From the NCBI RefSeq assembly GCF_029227915.1, contig NC_079877.1, positions 25,011,851 through 25,075,850 on the forward strand: 64,000 nt of DNA. Direction: 5' to 3'. Position numbers and translations under genes: made by a program. The notes beneath the pieces were generated by a model. That model was not told the origin of the DNA, ran no database searches, and saw only the letters and a program-made list of their open reading frames with translations. Of this stretch, positions 13,001 through 25,000 are shown piece by piece (within the stretch, counting starts at the first letter, position 1; each line of letters opens with the position of its first letter). The stretch is from Hydractinia symbiolongicarpus. Taxonomy: Eukaryota > Cnidaria > Hydrozoa > Anthoathecata > Hydractiniidae.

Positions 13001-16000
13001 GGCACTTACTGTGTTGATAATTGTTTGGTTGGGATTGCCAAATGGTTGTACTTCAATCTCAAAATGAGCGTTGTCTGGAGATGGGACATTATCAGCTGAC
13101 CAACTAATGATGGCTGCACTTGGTAGTATGCTTTGTAGTAATACGTTAGACACAGTTGAGACTAAACCAGGATAATAACAATAATTGAGTTATTTACATG
13201 TTATTCTGCATAAATTTAGGAAATCTGTGTTAAATATTTTAGGGACTATTTAGGGAATCTAACTACTTTCTATTATAGCCCCTCATATAGCAACAACTGG
13301 GCTAATTATTAACTTGTTCAGAAAAAGGGAGTTGATCCACATCAAGATGTGTAAAACATAAAACGCAAAATTCTAGCGTATAAGTTATAACAAAGAAATA
13401 ACAGTTAATTTCTCACCTTGATTTGGTGTTGTATTGGGCGTTGTATCGGGCGCTGTACTAGGCGTGGTGCTAAACGTTGTCCTTGGCGTTGTACTGGGCG
13501 TTGTCCTTGTTGTAGTAGTTGTAGTAGTAGTAGTAGTTGCACCGATTACTAATTTACAAAGAAACTAAACGTTTAAACAAAAAACTGGAACAAATTTTAC
13601 ACCTTAGAAATATACTGCTATAAATCTTTCGATGTTGCATTAAGCATATCAAATTCAAAATAAATTTAACGCAGTCATATCATTAAGAAATATGTCACTT
13701 ACTTTTAAAGAAACTTGGAAGAGACCAGGCCCCTCTTCCATCAGAACTGATAACATACTTTACTCTAACTCTATATTCGCCAGTAGTTGGAAGATTAGTA
13801 ACAAAAATAAAATTTTTTGTGGTCCTCAAAATCAACGTTTCGTTAGGATTATTAACCGGCGTGAGTTCCACATCAAATCGTAAAGGAGGAAATTGAGGGT
13901 TGATATTGTATCTCCAAAAAATTGTTGCACTTTCATGGGAAACATTCACACCTATGTGTGGAACTAAAAAGAAACATTAACTTAAGTCATTATAGTACAT
14001 AAATTAAAAATAATTTCTTTGCCTAATAGAAACACATTACCAATTAAGATCTTTTGGCTAACCCAACGACTTTGTCACATTAAGAATTTATCTGAGTCGC
14101 CCACTTTTCCAAAAAACATATTCGTCGTAATTTACAAATATTAATAAAATAAACAAGAAGTTTTATACAAAGACCAAACAGAACTTGTTGCAGGACACAG
14201 AAGGCATTATAACTTAAAATAATTAAAACACATGCTTCTCTATTGGAGCAAAATGTCGTGTAACTATTGTTAAAGTGTCACTTAAAATGCCTGTTCCTTG
14301 GCTTTTTACATGACACTAACAAATGCCAGCAAGATACGTCAATGAAACACATACTTGGAATAATAGGTTTTGGAGTCGTAGTGTCAGTTGTTGTAATTCC
14401 GATAGTTGAAGGAGAAGATGTCACTGAACAAAATATGAAGTATACCAAAGTTATAACAAATGTTAAAGAAACATGGTAATGAGTACAGAAGCTATTTTCA
14501 TCAAAACATTTTTTTTAATTCCAAGATGATCTATTTACAGGAGCAGTTATAATAAATTAAATTAAGTAAAAAAAATACCTGGGGGCAGAGTTCTAACGGT
14601 AACAATATCAGACCATGGTCCCAAACCTGCTGGATTCTTTGCTCGTACTCTGACATCGTACTCTGCACCGGGTAATAAATTGCTAAACATATGCGACAAC
14701 ATGCGGGTCGAAGGATTCAACACAGGCGCAAGAAGCTCTGCTTGCACGCTTGTGTTTACAATTTCAACAATGTAAGATCTGATTCTTTCAGAAGGATCAT
14801 TAATAACATTCCAAGTAACTTTGATCTCCGTTGGAGAAATTGCATTTCCACTAACCACTGTAGGTCTTTGGAAGGGCGGTACTTAAAGCAGAAAATTTAT
14901 TATACGTTAGGCAAGGATCTAGTTAACTAATATACAAGTTCAAACAACTACTCTATAAAAACAATAAGAATTCTACAAAATCAAGAAAGTAAAAAGCATT
15001 CCCATCGCAAATGTTACATAGCTTTCATCAGATTCAAGAAACAACAAATGATGTCACATACAACAGCCAGCTGTGACACCTTCGTCTGATCCATCTACAC
15101 AATCAGATATCCCATTGCATTTTCGATTGTTTGAAACACATTGCGGATTTCCACAAGTAAATTCTGTACTTCTACATGTGTCTAAAACATTAAATGATCA
15201 CAAATACAAAGCAACAATCGCCTTACATACAAGTATTACCATACATACTAAAATCTTCCTACCTCTGTTAGCAGTTACGTATATACCGTCACGTGCTGCG
15301 CCGGCAACGTTGTTTTCGTCAAATACAAAAACTTTGTATTGGTAGAGGTTGCTTCGTTTCAAACCTGATATTGCAACAGAGGTGGAAGAACCAAGTGTTG
15401 TGTTCATACATGTTTCTACCCTATTTAGTTCGCAATATTCCACTAAGTAATTAAACAGTTTAGGATCTTGACCATGGTGTAGAGTGGGGGGAGACCAAAC
15501 TATTACCACAGCTGTGCTTTCTTCGAATTCCTTCCCTACTACACTTACGTTAGATACTGCTCCAAGACGAGGAACTAAAGTAAAAATAAAACTTCCGCAC
15601 AAGCCCATCCTCCAAAAAAAACAAGGCATAAACTCGTTACGCCAAAAAAACAACAGAAATGACAAAACTCTAAAAAATACAGAAATTTACGAATAATCAG
15701 GACATACAATATACTCACATGGTGTTGTGGTATTGTTAATTGGTGTAGGTATTACTGTAACATTATTTGCTCTTGTAGTTGACGGACTAACAGTGGTCGA
15801 TTCTGTTGTGTTAAGGACACCTGGTAGTGTGTATTAAAGAAAAAAATATAGATTAAATATTGGTAATTTTTTAATTCAACAACAGGTTAATTGCGAAAAT
15901 TGCGTAAAGAAGCAATAAACCTGTAGGTGTATGGAATGTTATTGTTCCAGCTGTACTTTCAATGCCATTCAACACAGCAAATACTTCAACATTATAAGTG

Positions 16001-19000
16001 GTATTCGGTTCTAAGCCAGTTAAAGTGAAAGATGTAACAGCTGGACCAACATTTACAACTGTAGTTCTACCATCATCTGATTTAGTGATTATTTTCCAAG
16101 AGCTTACTTTGTCACCAAACAGTACCCAACTTATCATGGCAGCAGTTGATGTTGATGAACTGGCAGAGACAGATATAGGTGGCTTTGGTCCAGCTAAAAA
16201 GTATTTATTGGGGGTAAGTTAACCATTAAAAGCTTGTCAAGTGCTTTCATATAGGAAAAAAAGAGGAAAAAAATCGCAAAGATAAATTATCTGATAAGTC
16301 ATTTCCAATATTTTATCGAAGATTTATTTTTACAAATTGACTTTTCCTGAAGTTTTTGCACAGTCAGGTTTTCGCGAATATAGGTAAAATTCAGGAAGAT
16401 TAATCAACTTAAGGTACAAACCTGTTGCAAAGAAAACTTTTTCCGACCAATTTCCCGTCTGGTTTCTGCTTATTAAACGTACTCGAGCAGCATAAGGTGA
16501 ACCCGAAATTAAATTGGAAAGATTAAAAGATCGAACCAAAGCATTAGATGTGATAAATCGTTGTGTTAAATTTTTGTTGTCAAATGGATGGACTTGTATT
16601 TCAAAATAAGAAAGATCGGGAGATATGACTCCCTTATATGACCAACGAAGTTCTCCACCACTGTTTGATGTGTTGTTGACTACCAAGCGTTTGGGTACAT
16701 GAACTGAAACACAGTAAAAATCAATGGGTCTGCGAAACAAAAAATAAAATTATTAATATTTGTTACTATTTTTATCTTTTTCAAGGCCCAATATAAAGTC
16801 ATCATATAAACGTAAAACGACTAATAAACAAAAACCTTGGAATATAATACTTTCTTATGACTTGGAAGTTTTTATTAAGAGTATTTCAAAGAAAAACAAT
16901 TGCTCTATATTTTCCCTAAGTCATGTCAAAATATTTGTACTGTCCTGAAGCTGACTAAAAATGACGAAAAGCCACCGAATTTTAACTGTCTAGGTGAGGT
17001 TAAAACTGGCCTAAAGTGTTATTTACTATCTTCGGATAAGGCGTTTTCAACGATTTATTTCGAAACATTTGCTCGCTTATAATATATAAATAAATATATA
17101 ATTAAAAAATAGTAAATATATAAATATATAAATTAACAAAAATAGGTCGAAAACAATTTTTTTAGTAATTCTTACTTCTGTATGACGTTGTGGTAAATGG
17201 GCGTGGTGTGGTGAAATTTTGAACTGAACTATTTCCTATAAAATAATTTGTAAATATGTAACGCTTTGTACTAAACACAACCCTTAAAACAAACGATATA
17301 TGCAATGTATACGGCCTTTTTGGAGGCTTCGATGCAAGTAGCCCTACAGTGACTATTCTCATGCTTTCCAAGTGCTTACAACAATTTTATACTGTAGTAA
17401 AAAGCGTCAGAAAACCACGTTGCCTTTTGCTTGCATATTTTGTCACGATTACATGCGCGCGACAGAATATATTAGTCATTTTACATGCAAGTAATATAGA
17501 CTTATCTTTATATATGTCTTTAAATTTAAAATAGTAACAGCCTTTACCTGACATATAACCAAAAAATCTTGACCATGCGCCGACTTGATCTCCAAGATCA
17601 ACTGACCTGATCCTAAACTGGTATTCTCTTCCAGGGATCAAATTTCCAACAGTATGGGTTCGCATTTTATTATTAACAAATGTTCCAGATGTGCTGATGG
17701 AAGAGACATTGGAAGAACCTGATTCTTTATATTCTATGTCAAATGACTTTACATCGCTACGATAAGTAAATTGTGGCCCTAACTGGGCTACTTTGGATTG
17801 CGCCAAAGGTAGTTCCCATGATAACATGGCTTCTTCAGCAAGGGGAGATGTAAGACTGAGTTTGGTTATGGCAGGTGGAGCATCTGAAATAAGTAAAGTT
17901 AGATTAAAACTAAAAGCAATTGTAGTTTTAGAAAAATAGCTCGTAATAAAAACACAAACATACAAAGTTTGGGAGCATACCTGCTTGGACAAGAGAAAAT
18001 TTCGCTGACCTAATACCAGCCAGATTCATGACAGTGTATTCAAAGTCATCTTCAAAACGTGTAGTTGGATTAGTAATATCTATTGCATGTGTTAAAGCAC
18101 CAAAAGGATCTAGATATTGTGTCACTTTAACATTTGAATGTGTAAGAGGTGTTATAGATCGACTTCCTTGTTTCCATAATATTTTTAAATTTCCATTGTG
18201 CTTTGGAGGTCTTGCAGACACTCGTAGAAATTTTCTTGAAGGGTAAAAAATTCGATTTTGTGGCTTTAGTTGGAAATCATGATCCAGCCCTACAAAGATA
18301 ATGCAGAATTTTTTCAACAATAAGGTTGCTACCAGCTAAGGTTAAGTATTACAAATATTCCTCTAGAGATCTTTAAAATCTGGCAAAATGGTTTGTCTCA
18401 TTCATTCTAATTTTTCGCGCATAAAATGTTTCAGGGGAGGGTATAAACAAATCAAAGCTTCTTTGATGAAACTCGACAGAAATTACAGAGATGCTTCTCT
18501 TTCTTGGACCACACTTAGAAGGGAAGTTGCCCTTATAATTGTCAAAATAAGATTTCAAAATGTTTTCAATGGAATTACAAGTAACCAAGTTTTAGCCACA
18601 TTGAAGCAGTATTTTAGGGGCTAATATAAAGAAAGTAAGTATATAGTTGAATCTCACCCTATTTGGTATGAGGGGGGGGGGGAGCATAAAGTTCACGCGA
18701 CATTTTCAAAGTCTTATAACTTTTTAATGACTGGATGAAATTCTTAAAATTTTGTGACTTTTCCTAACTTTTATTGGACTTTTGAAAAATAAGATAAAGA
18801 ATGTCCGAAAATTGTCTTGTCAACGCAACTTTGTCCTTTATTGACAGGTGGTCATATCAACTTTTGCTGTAGTGCTTAAAATAAATGTTTTCTTAACTAA
18901 CCAATTGTATGAATATGTGATTGTGTATATGATATTGACAAAAAGTCATGATACAATATTGACATGCATACCGCGTAATTTGCAGACTGGAGTATTGGTA

Positions 19001-22000
19001 ATTTACAGACCGGAATATTTGTATTTTTCAGACCAAGTGTTTGATAAATCCCAGACCGTGATTTATTGTAGAGAATTCTTTTTTTCACAAGTTAAATCAA
19101 GTTTTTCTTGTGTGAAGTAAATAAGTGTAGAAAAGTATGAAAATATCAAGAAAAATGAATTCATTCAGGAAACAGTAAATTATACGCAATTATATGTAAT
19201 TACTGTTACAAGATTTGAATTCTGATCGATCTCCATTTTCTCCCTAGAGAGACCCTTTGTCTTCATAACACGTGCAAATGTTCCTAGTAATATCTTACAT
19301 TCTTATATTCGTTTTTTTAATGGATATTACTGTAAATAATTTAAAAAAGATAAAAATTTAAGAGAATTTCCAATAAAGAGATATTTTCTTGGAGTATTGT
19401 CTAATTATGAGGTCATCACTGCCTGTGATGACATGTCAACCCAAATATTTTGTTACTAATCAAATCACAACATATTGATGCTTCTTTGTGCCAAGTTTCG
19501 TAACTTAAAACCAGACAGAACTAAAGTTACATCCCGCGGGCACTTTATGCTCCCCCCCTCCGACCCCCATACTTACAAGGGTCACAAAAACCCGTACCAA
19601 ATAGTGTTAAGGAATTGATTCGAGCGGAAAAATGACTCAATACTGAATACTAAACAAAATATTTGTTGATTTACGTTGCTGTCATTATTTAACTTGTTCG
19701 CGGTTATTATAACCCAATCGGGCTTTACTAACCCCTTATGACCTACAAAAAGTTGCATAACACACTTACATTCCACCAATACCTCTCCTGTGGTACTAAC
19801 AGCTGTTCCAAGCCTATTAGTCGCTTTACACCTGTAGTATAAAACATCATCTACATAACGTTGTACGTTCTTGATAACTAATAACCCAATTGATCCTCCA
19901 TTGATGCTCATGTACTTTGTATCATTTTGTAAGATTATACTACCATTTCTAAACCAGCTGTAAGTCGGTAATGGTTCTGCTTGCACGCCACAAGATAACG
20001 TCACATCAACACCTTCACTTACTCGTGTGTGTGCAGGGTTGACAAGTATGATAGGTGCAAGTTCAGTCACTGTTCTTAAAACAAACGGTTGACTCCAAGA
20101 TCCAATTTGATTTTTCTTATCAGTAGCTCTCATCTGAATACTATAATTTTCCCCTCTTAGTAACCCAACAAACTCATACTGTAAGATTTGAGTGGTAAAA
20201 CTTTCGGCTTCTTCTAGATTAAATGTTCTAGTTTCGTTATTGGATACACGAGTAAGGGTAAAATCATAAAACAGCAAATCATTGCGCAAATAATCCCATT
20301 CAATTACAACTCCATTTAATCTGTGTTCTTTAACACGTACATTCATTGCCGCTTTAGGTGGACCTAAAATTTATTACAGTATTCATATATTCAAACTTGC
20401 GCACACACCTATGCCACTTAAGGTATCATTTTTATTAAAATTTTTAGTTCTAGTACTACGAAAGAGTAAAATTGCTGAAATTAGTACAACTTCAGCGAAA
20501 AAACCATGGTTGAGGGGTGTCATAATTAGGAATTTTTAAAATTAGGGAATTCTCCAAGTACGTGCTTAAAAATTGATTTCTAACGGATTTAAAACTACTA
20601 GACTTTTAATTACAGCATAGAGTAAATAAGAAACAAATCGAAAATTAAACAAAAAAATAAATGTTAAATTGATTAATTTTAGCACTTTATTATTGGAAAG
20701 TCCCAAAAATTGCCTGACGTGAAGTCATGCTGAGATATTTCAGCAAGTTTTTTCGCCAATCAACTATTTTAATTTTTTATGCGAATAATTATTTTTACGA
20801 ATCTACGAATACTTTTTCTGCAACTTTAGTTTATTTCAGGCTCATTTATTGAGATAAGGCAGCCTTTAATTGTACTTGGTGATATCGCGGAAGCTCTGGC
20901 GATTATTTTTATCAACTATAAAAAAGCAAACTTCTCAAGAAAAACAAGAAGTTCATGCTGAATAACTTTAGGAATAAGTTATTTTTAGTAATATTCAAAA
21001 AAATCATTTTTCTGAATTGACCTTTTCAGCAATTCGCGAAAATTTACAAAACTAAACACAATAAATGAAAAAATAAAAGTGCAGTGACATGAAACATAAA
21101 AAAGGCAGAACAAGAAAATTAAAAATATATAAGGGTAAGCGCATAAAAAGCTGCAAAAAATTAACTGAGGATGATCCTTAATCTTATTAACAACCACAAT
21201 ATTTACTTACCATAAAGGAAAACATTAAAATAAGCAGTTCTTGTTCCTAGTTTATGCTTTGCTTGACAACCCCACCTTCCAACATCATATTTGGTAGCAT
21301 TCTGAAGTAACAGTTGATAAAATGGAGACCCTACACGAGATATCAGCCTGATTTGTACTCTTGGATCATTCGTGGTAACAGGTAATAGACTTGAACCATT
21401 AATATAAGTTATAGTTGCTGGCGGTGAAGACTTTGGTGGTTGACAGTTTGCCCAAGCCAATCTTGAACCGTCGATATCGTAAAAGAATGTATCTCGAGGT
21501 GAATATAGGAATTTTTCTTCAAACACTAAAAAACATATCACATAATAACAGACGACAATGTAAGGTAAACAAAGTAAAAAAATATTAAACCATATCACTT
21601 TGAAAATGGAAACAAATGTTTTATTTCTGTAACAAACAAATTGATTAATTGAGCAGTAAGCTGTAATGATTTCACTAGTCTAATGACTTGTTTCTTAAAT
21701 ATTAGATGTTATACCTTTTAAAGGAATTGATTCAAAACAAGATCACACTTTGTGTAAGAATATTTTTTACAGTCACAAGTAAAAAATAAACTTAAGTCAT
21801 GCCTTTTAAAACCTGTGAAATCATTATTACAGTAACTAAAGTTATTGATGCTTTTCTCAATATTGATTTCAGGTTGTCATATATCTATGAACTGAATGAA
21901 GTAAAAGCAGTTTTTCGTCGTTCGTCATCTTGGCAGAAGTCAGATCGCTAGAGAAATCGAGAATAAAATACGCACGATACTCTAACCATCTTCGGTTTTC

Positions 22001-25000
22001 TCTACGTTGTCTTCGCAACGAAATAACACCTAAAGATCTTCGTCTTACCTGCAGAGTAAAGACTGAAAGAAGTAAGAAAACCTTACAGCGTGCAAGTCGC
22101 CAGTTGTTGCAAGAAAGAATCCCTCTAAGTCACGTAACACCCTACATCGCCAAATACTTGATCTTGACAACACCGTCAAGTCAAGACTTTCCATCGACCA
22201 ATATAATGGATGGATAAATGATGACCAATGGATTGTCAATCTCTCCAACACACAACTCGCGACAGAAGAAACAAACCTTCTATCAAAAGGAATGAATATT
22301 TGTATGACACCAGCTTCAATTCCAAAAAAAGAAATAGTTGCGAAAGTGGAAGAGGCAATTAAAGATCTACCAAAAGAAGAGGCAGACACAGTAAGAGCTA
22401 AAGTAAACCTCACGCTACAGAAAAGCAAAACACCAAAGGACAATTTGCAAAAATCTGAAAGACTATCATTGAAGAATCTAAAGAAGGACAAAGATATCAT
22501 AATCCTACCGGCAGGCAAGAGGAGAACAACGGTTATCATGAATACACCTGACTACATCAACAAGTGCAACGAACACATCAACAACGGGCTATACAAACTT
22601 CTCAAGAAAGATCCTACAGAAGTCATCAAACGAGAAGCAAGGAATATCTTAATGGAGTTAAAGAGAAAAGAATACATCAACGATAAGCAGTATTACCGAC
22701 TGAAACCTTGTGACGGACCACCACCACGATTTTAAGGACTACCAAAAATTCATAAACAGGGAAATCCAATTCGAACAATAGTCTCCTGCACTGGAACACC
22801 GTTATGCAACCTATCAAAATTTGTTGCTTCTATCGTCAGCAAATTTACAGCAAGTGACCACAGCAAAAAGAAATTTCGGAATACATCAGGGAAATAAAGA
22901 TGGCAGACGACGAATGCATGGTATCATTTGATGTCACACCACTCTACACAAATGTTCCCATAAAATACTCCTTAAACATCATTAAAGACCTTATCGAAAA
23001 CGATGCTGCATTCGGTGAAAAGACGAAGATTCCAGTACCGGATTTTTTGTGTTTGGTCGAACTTGTTCTAACCAAAACATAGTATCTGTTTAATACGAAC
23101 TTCTACACTCAAACAGACGGAGTTGCCATGGGAGGCCCTGCATCATCAGTAGTCGCAGAAATATACATGCAAGCACACGAGACAACACCATAAGTCACAT
23201 CAGACAGACGTCCAAAGGTTCGCCATAATCAAAAGATCTCATCTAGAAGAGTTCCATGAACACATCAACGGCCTACATCGACAAATTAAATTCACTGTTG
23301 AGCTTAAACACGATGGAAGTATCGCTTTCCTGGACACTTTCGTCAAACGCAAGAATAGTTCCATTTCAGTTTCAGTGTATCGTAAACCATCACCCACTGT
23401 CGAGTACCTTAACTTCGAATCAAACCATCAGAAATGTTGCAAAGAAACTGTCATATCTTCATTACTGAATCGTGCCAACAGCGTAGTCAGTGACAAACAG
23501 GAGAGGAAAGAAGAAATTCGACGTGTAAGAAATGCATTAATCGCAAATGGATACAGTCATAAAGTCATCACGCAAGTAGAAAATAAAATGAAGAGAAGAT
23601 GCAACAGAGACAACAAGGAAACATCAGAGGAATTTATCGCATCAGCATTCCTACCCTTCGTACCAGATACCAGCGAGATCCTTCGTTGAGTTTTAAGGCA
23701 TCACAAGATCAAACGCATTCTTACCTCTAAAGACACCCTAAGAAGCACTTTGTCTAAACCAAAGGACAAAATAAACCTGGAAGAACAAAGCAAGGTTGTT
23801 TACGAAATCCCGTGTAAAGATTGTGATGCAGTGTATATAGGCGAAACAAAAAAAAAGTTTAAGCAACGGGTCAAGATGCGCGCAGTGAGAAACGGAGATG
23901 TGAAGAAAAACGAAATTGCGGACCACAGCTGGAGCAGAAGTCATCAGTTTAATTGTGATGAGAAGAAAATCATTGAGAGAGAATCTAGAACAACGGCTAA
24001 GAAGATTAAAGGAACCATCAACAGTGTAGAACGTAACAAACACATAAACAGCATCTCGTATCAACTTCCTGAAATTTGGTTACCAGCCCTACAGAAGAAG
24101 TAGTCACCTACATCTAGGTCCGAAAATGTTAATTACCGTAATTAACTGTAATTATCAACTCGTTTCTGATTGGTTAATTTTTATGAATTTCGATCCTCTG
24201 CAATTATATAAATACATGCTTAACATCATTTTACTTTGCCCGATGATGGGAGAAGGATCTCCCGAAACGTCGCCTACTAAACTATCATGTTCAAGAAATG
24301 ATAAACTTTCCACAGTAATATGAATACTGAACAGACAAACCGAAATAATATCTTCAATAACAAACTCTATAATCACTTGTAATTATGAGGCGGCGAAATT
24401 TAAAATTAGCTGTCTTGTATGATTTTGTCCATAACTGTGGTTTAGTATAAACAAAAAAACAAAATAGATTTATTTTTCATTTAAGTAATCAACTTCAGGA
24501 TTTATTCTGCACAAACATTCTTTGACTTGTCTGAGAATGCACAAAGAATAATTAATTAACATATGACCTAGTCTTTACAACTTTTTCCTTATCTCCTTTC
24601 AGTTTCTGTTCATCACGTTTTATGTTAACCGTAAATTACCATTTTAAACGAAGTAGTTAGAATCTCCATTACATCATAGGTGTTCAAAATTGTTAACAAG
24701 CCTCAAGTAAAAACAAAATGTAAAACATTAAAATACAGCTTTATAAGCAAATGAACTAATATTTAACCACCTACATAAAGTTTTAACAATCAAATCGTAT
24801 TCTTGTGTTGTTGTACCAAACGAATTAGTGGCAGAGCATCTGTATCTACCATCGGTGCTACTGGAAGCATTTTGCGCACTGAAAATGATTAAATCGTTTT
24901 GGCTATTTGTAGCATAGCGAGAATCTGAATCAGGAAAGATTTTTTTTCCATCTTTAAACCATTGAACAGTTGCATTGCTTGCTGGTTGATGTAAGGTGCA

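Noticed and set aside
22045-22539. 164-codon open frame antisense to the Penelope-like element
   Set aside because: The plus strand carries recognisable retroelement protein here; the antisense frame has none.
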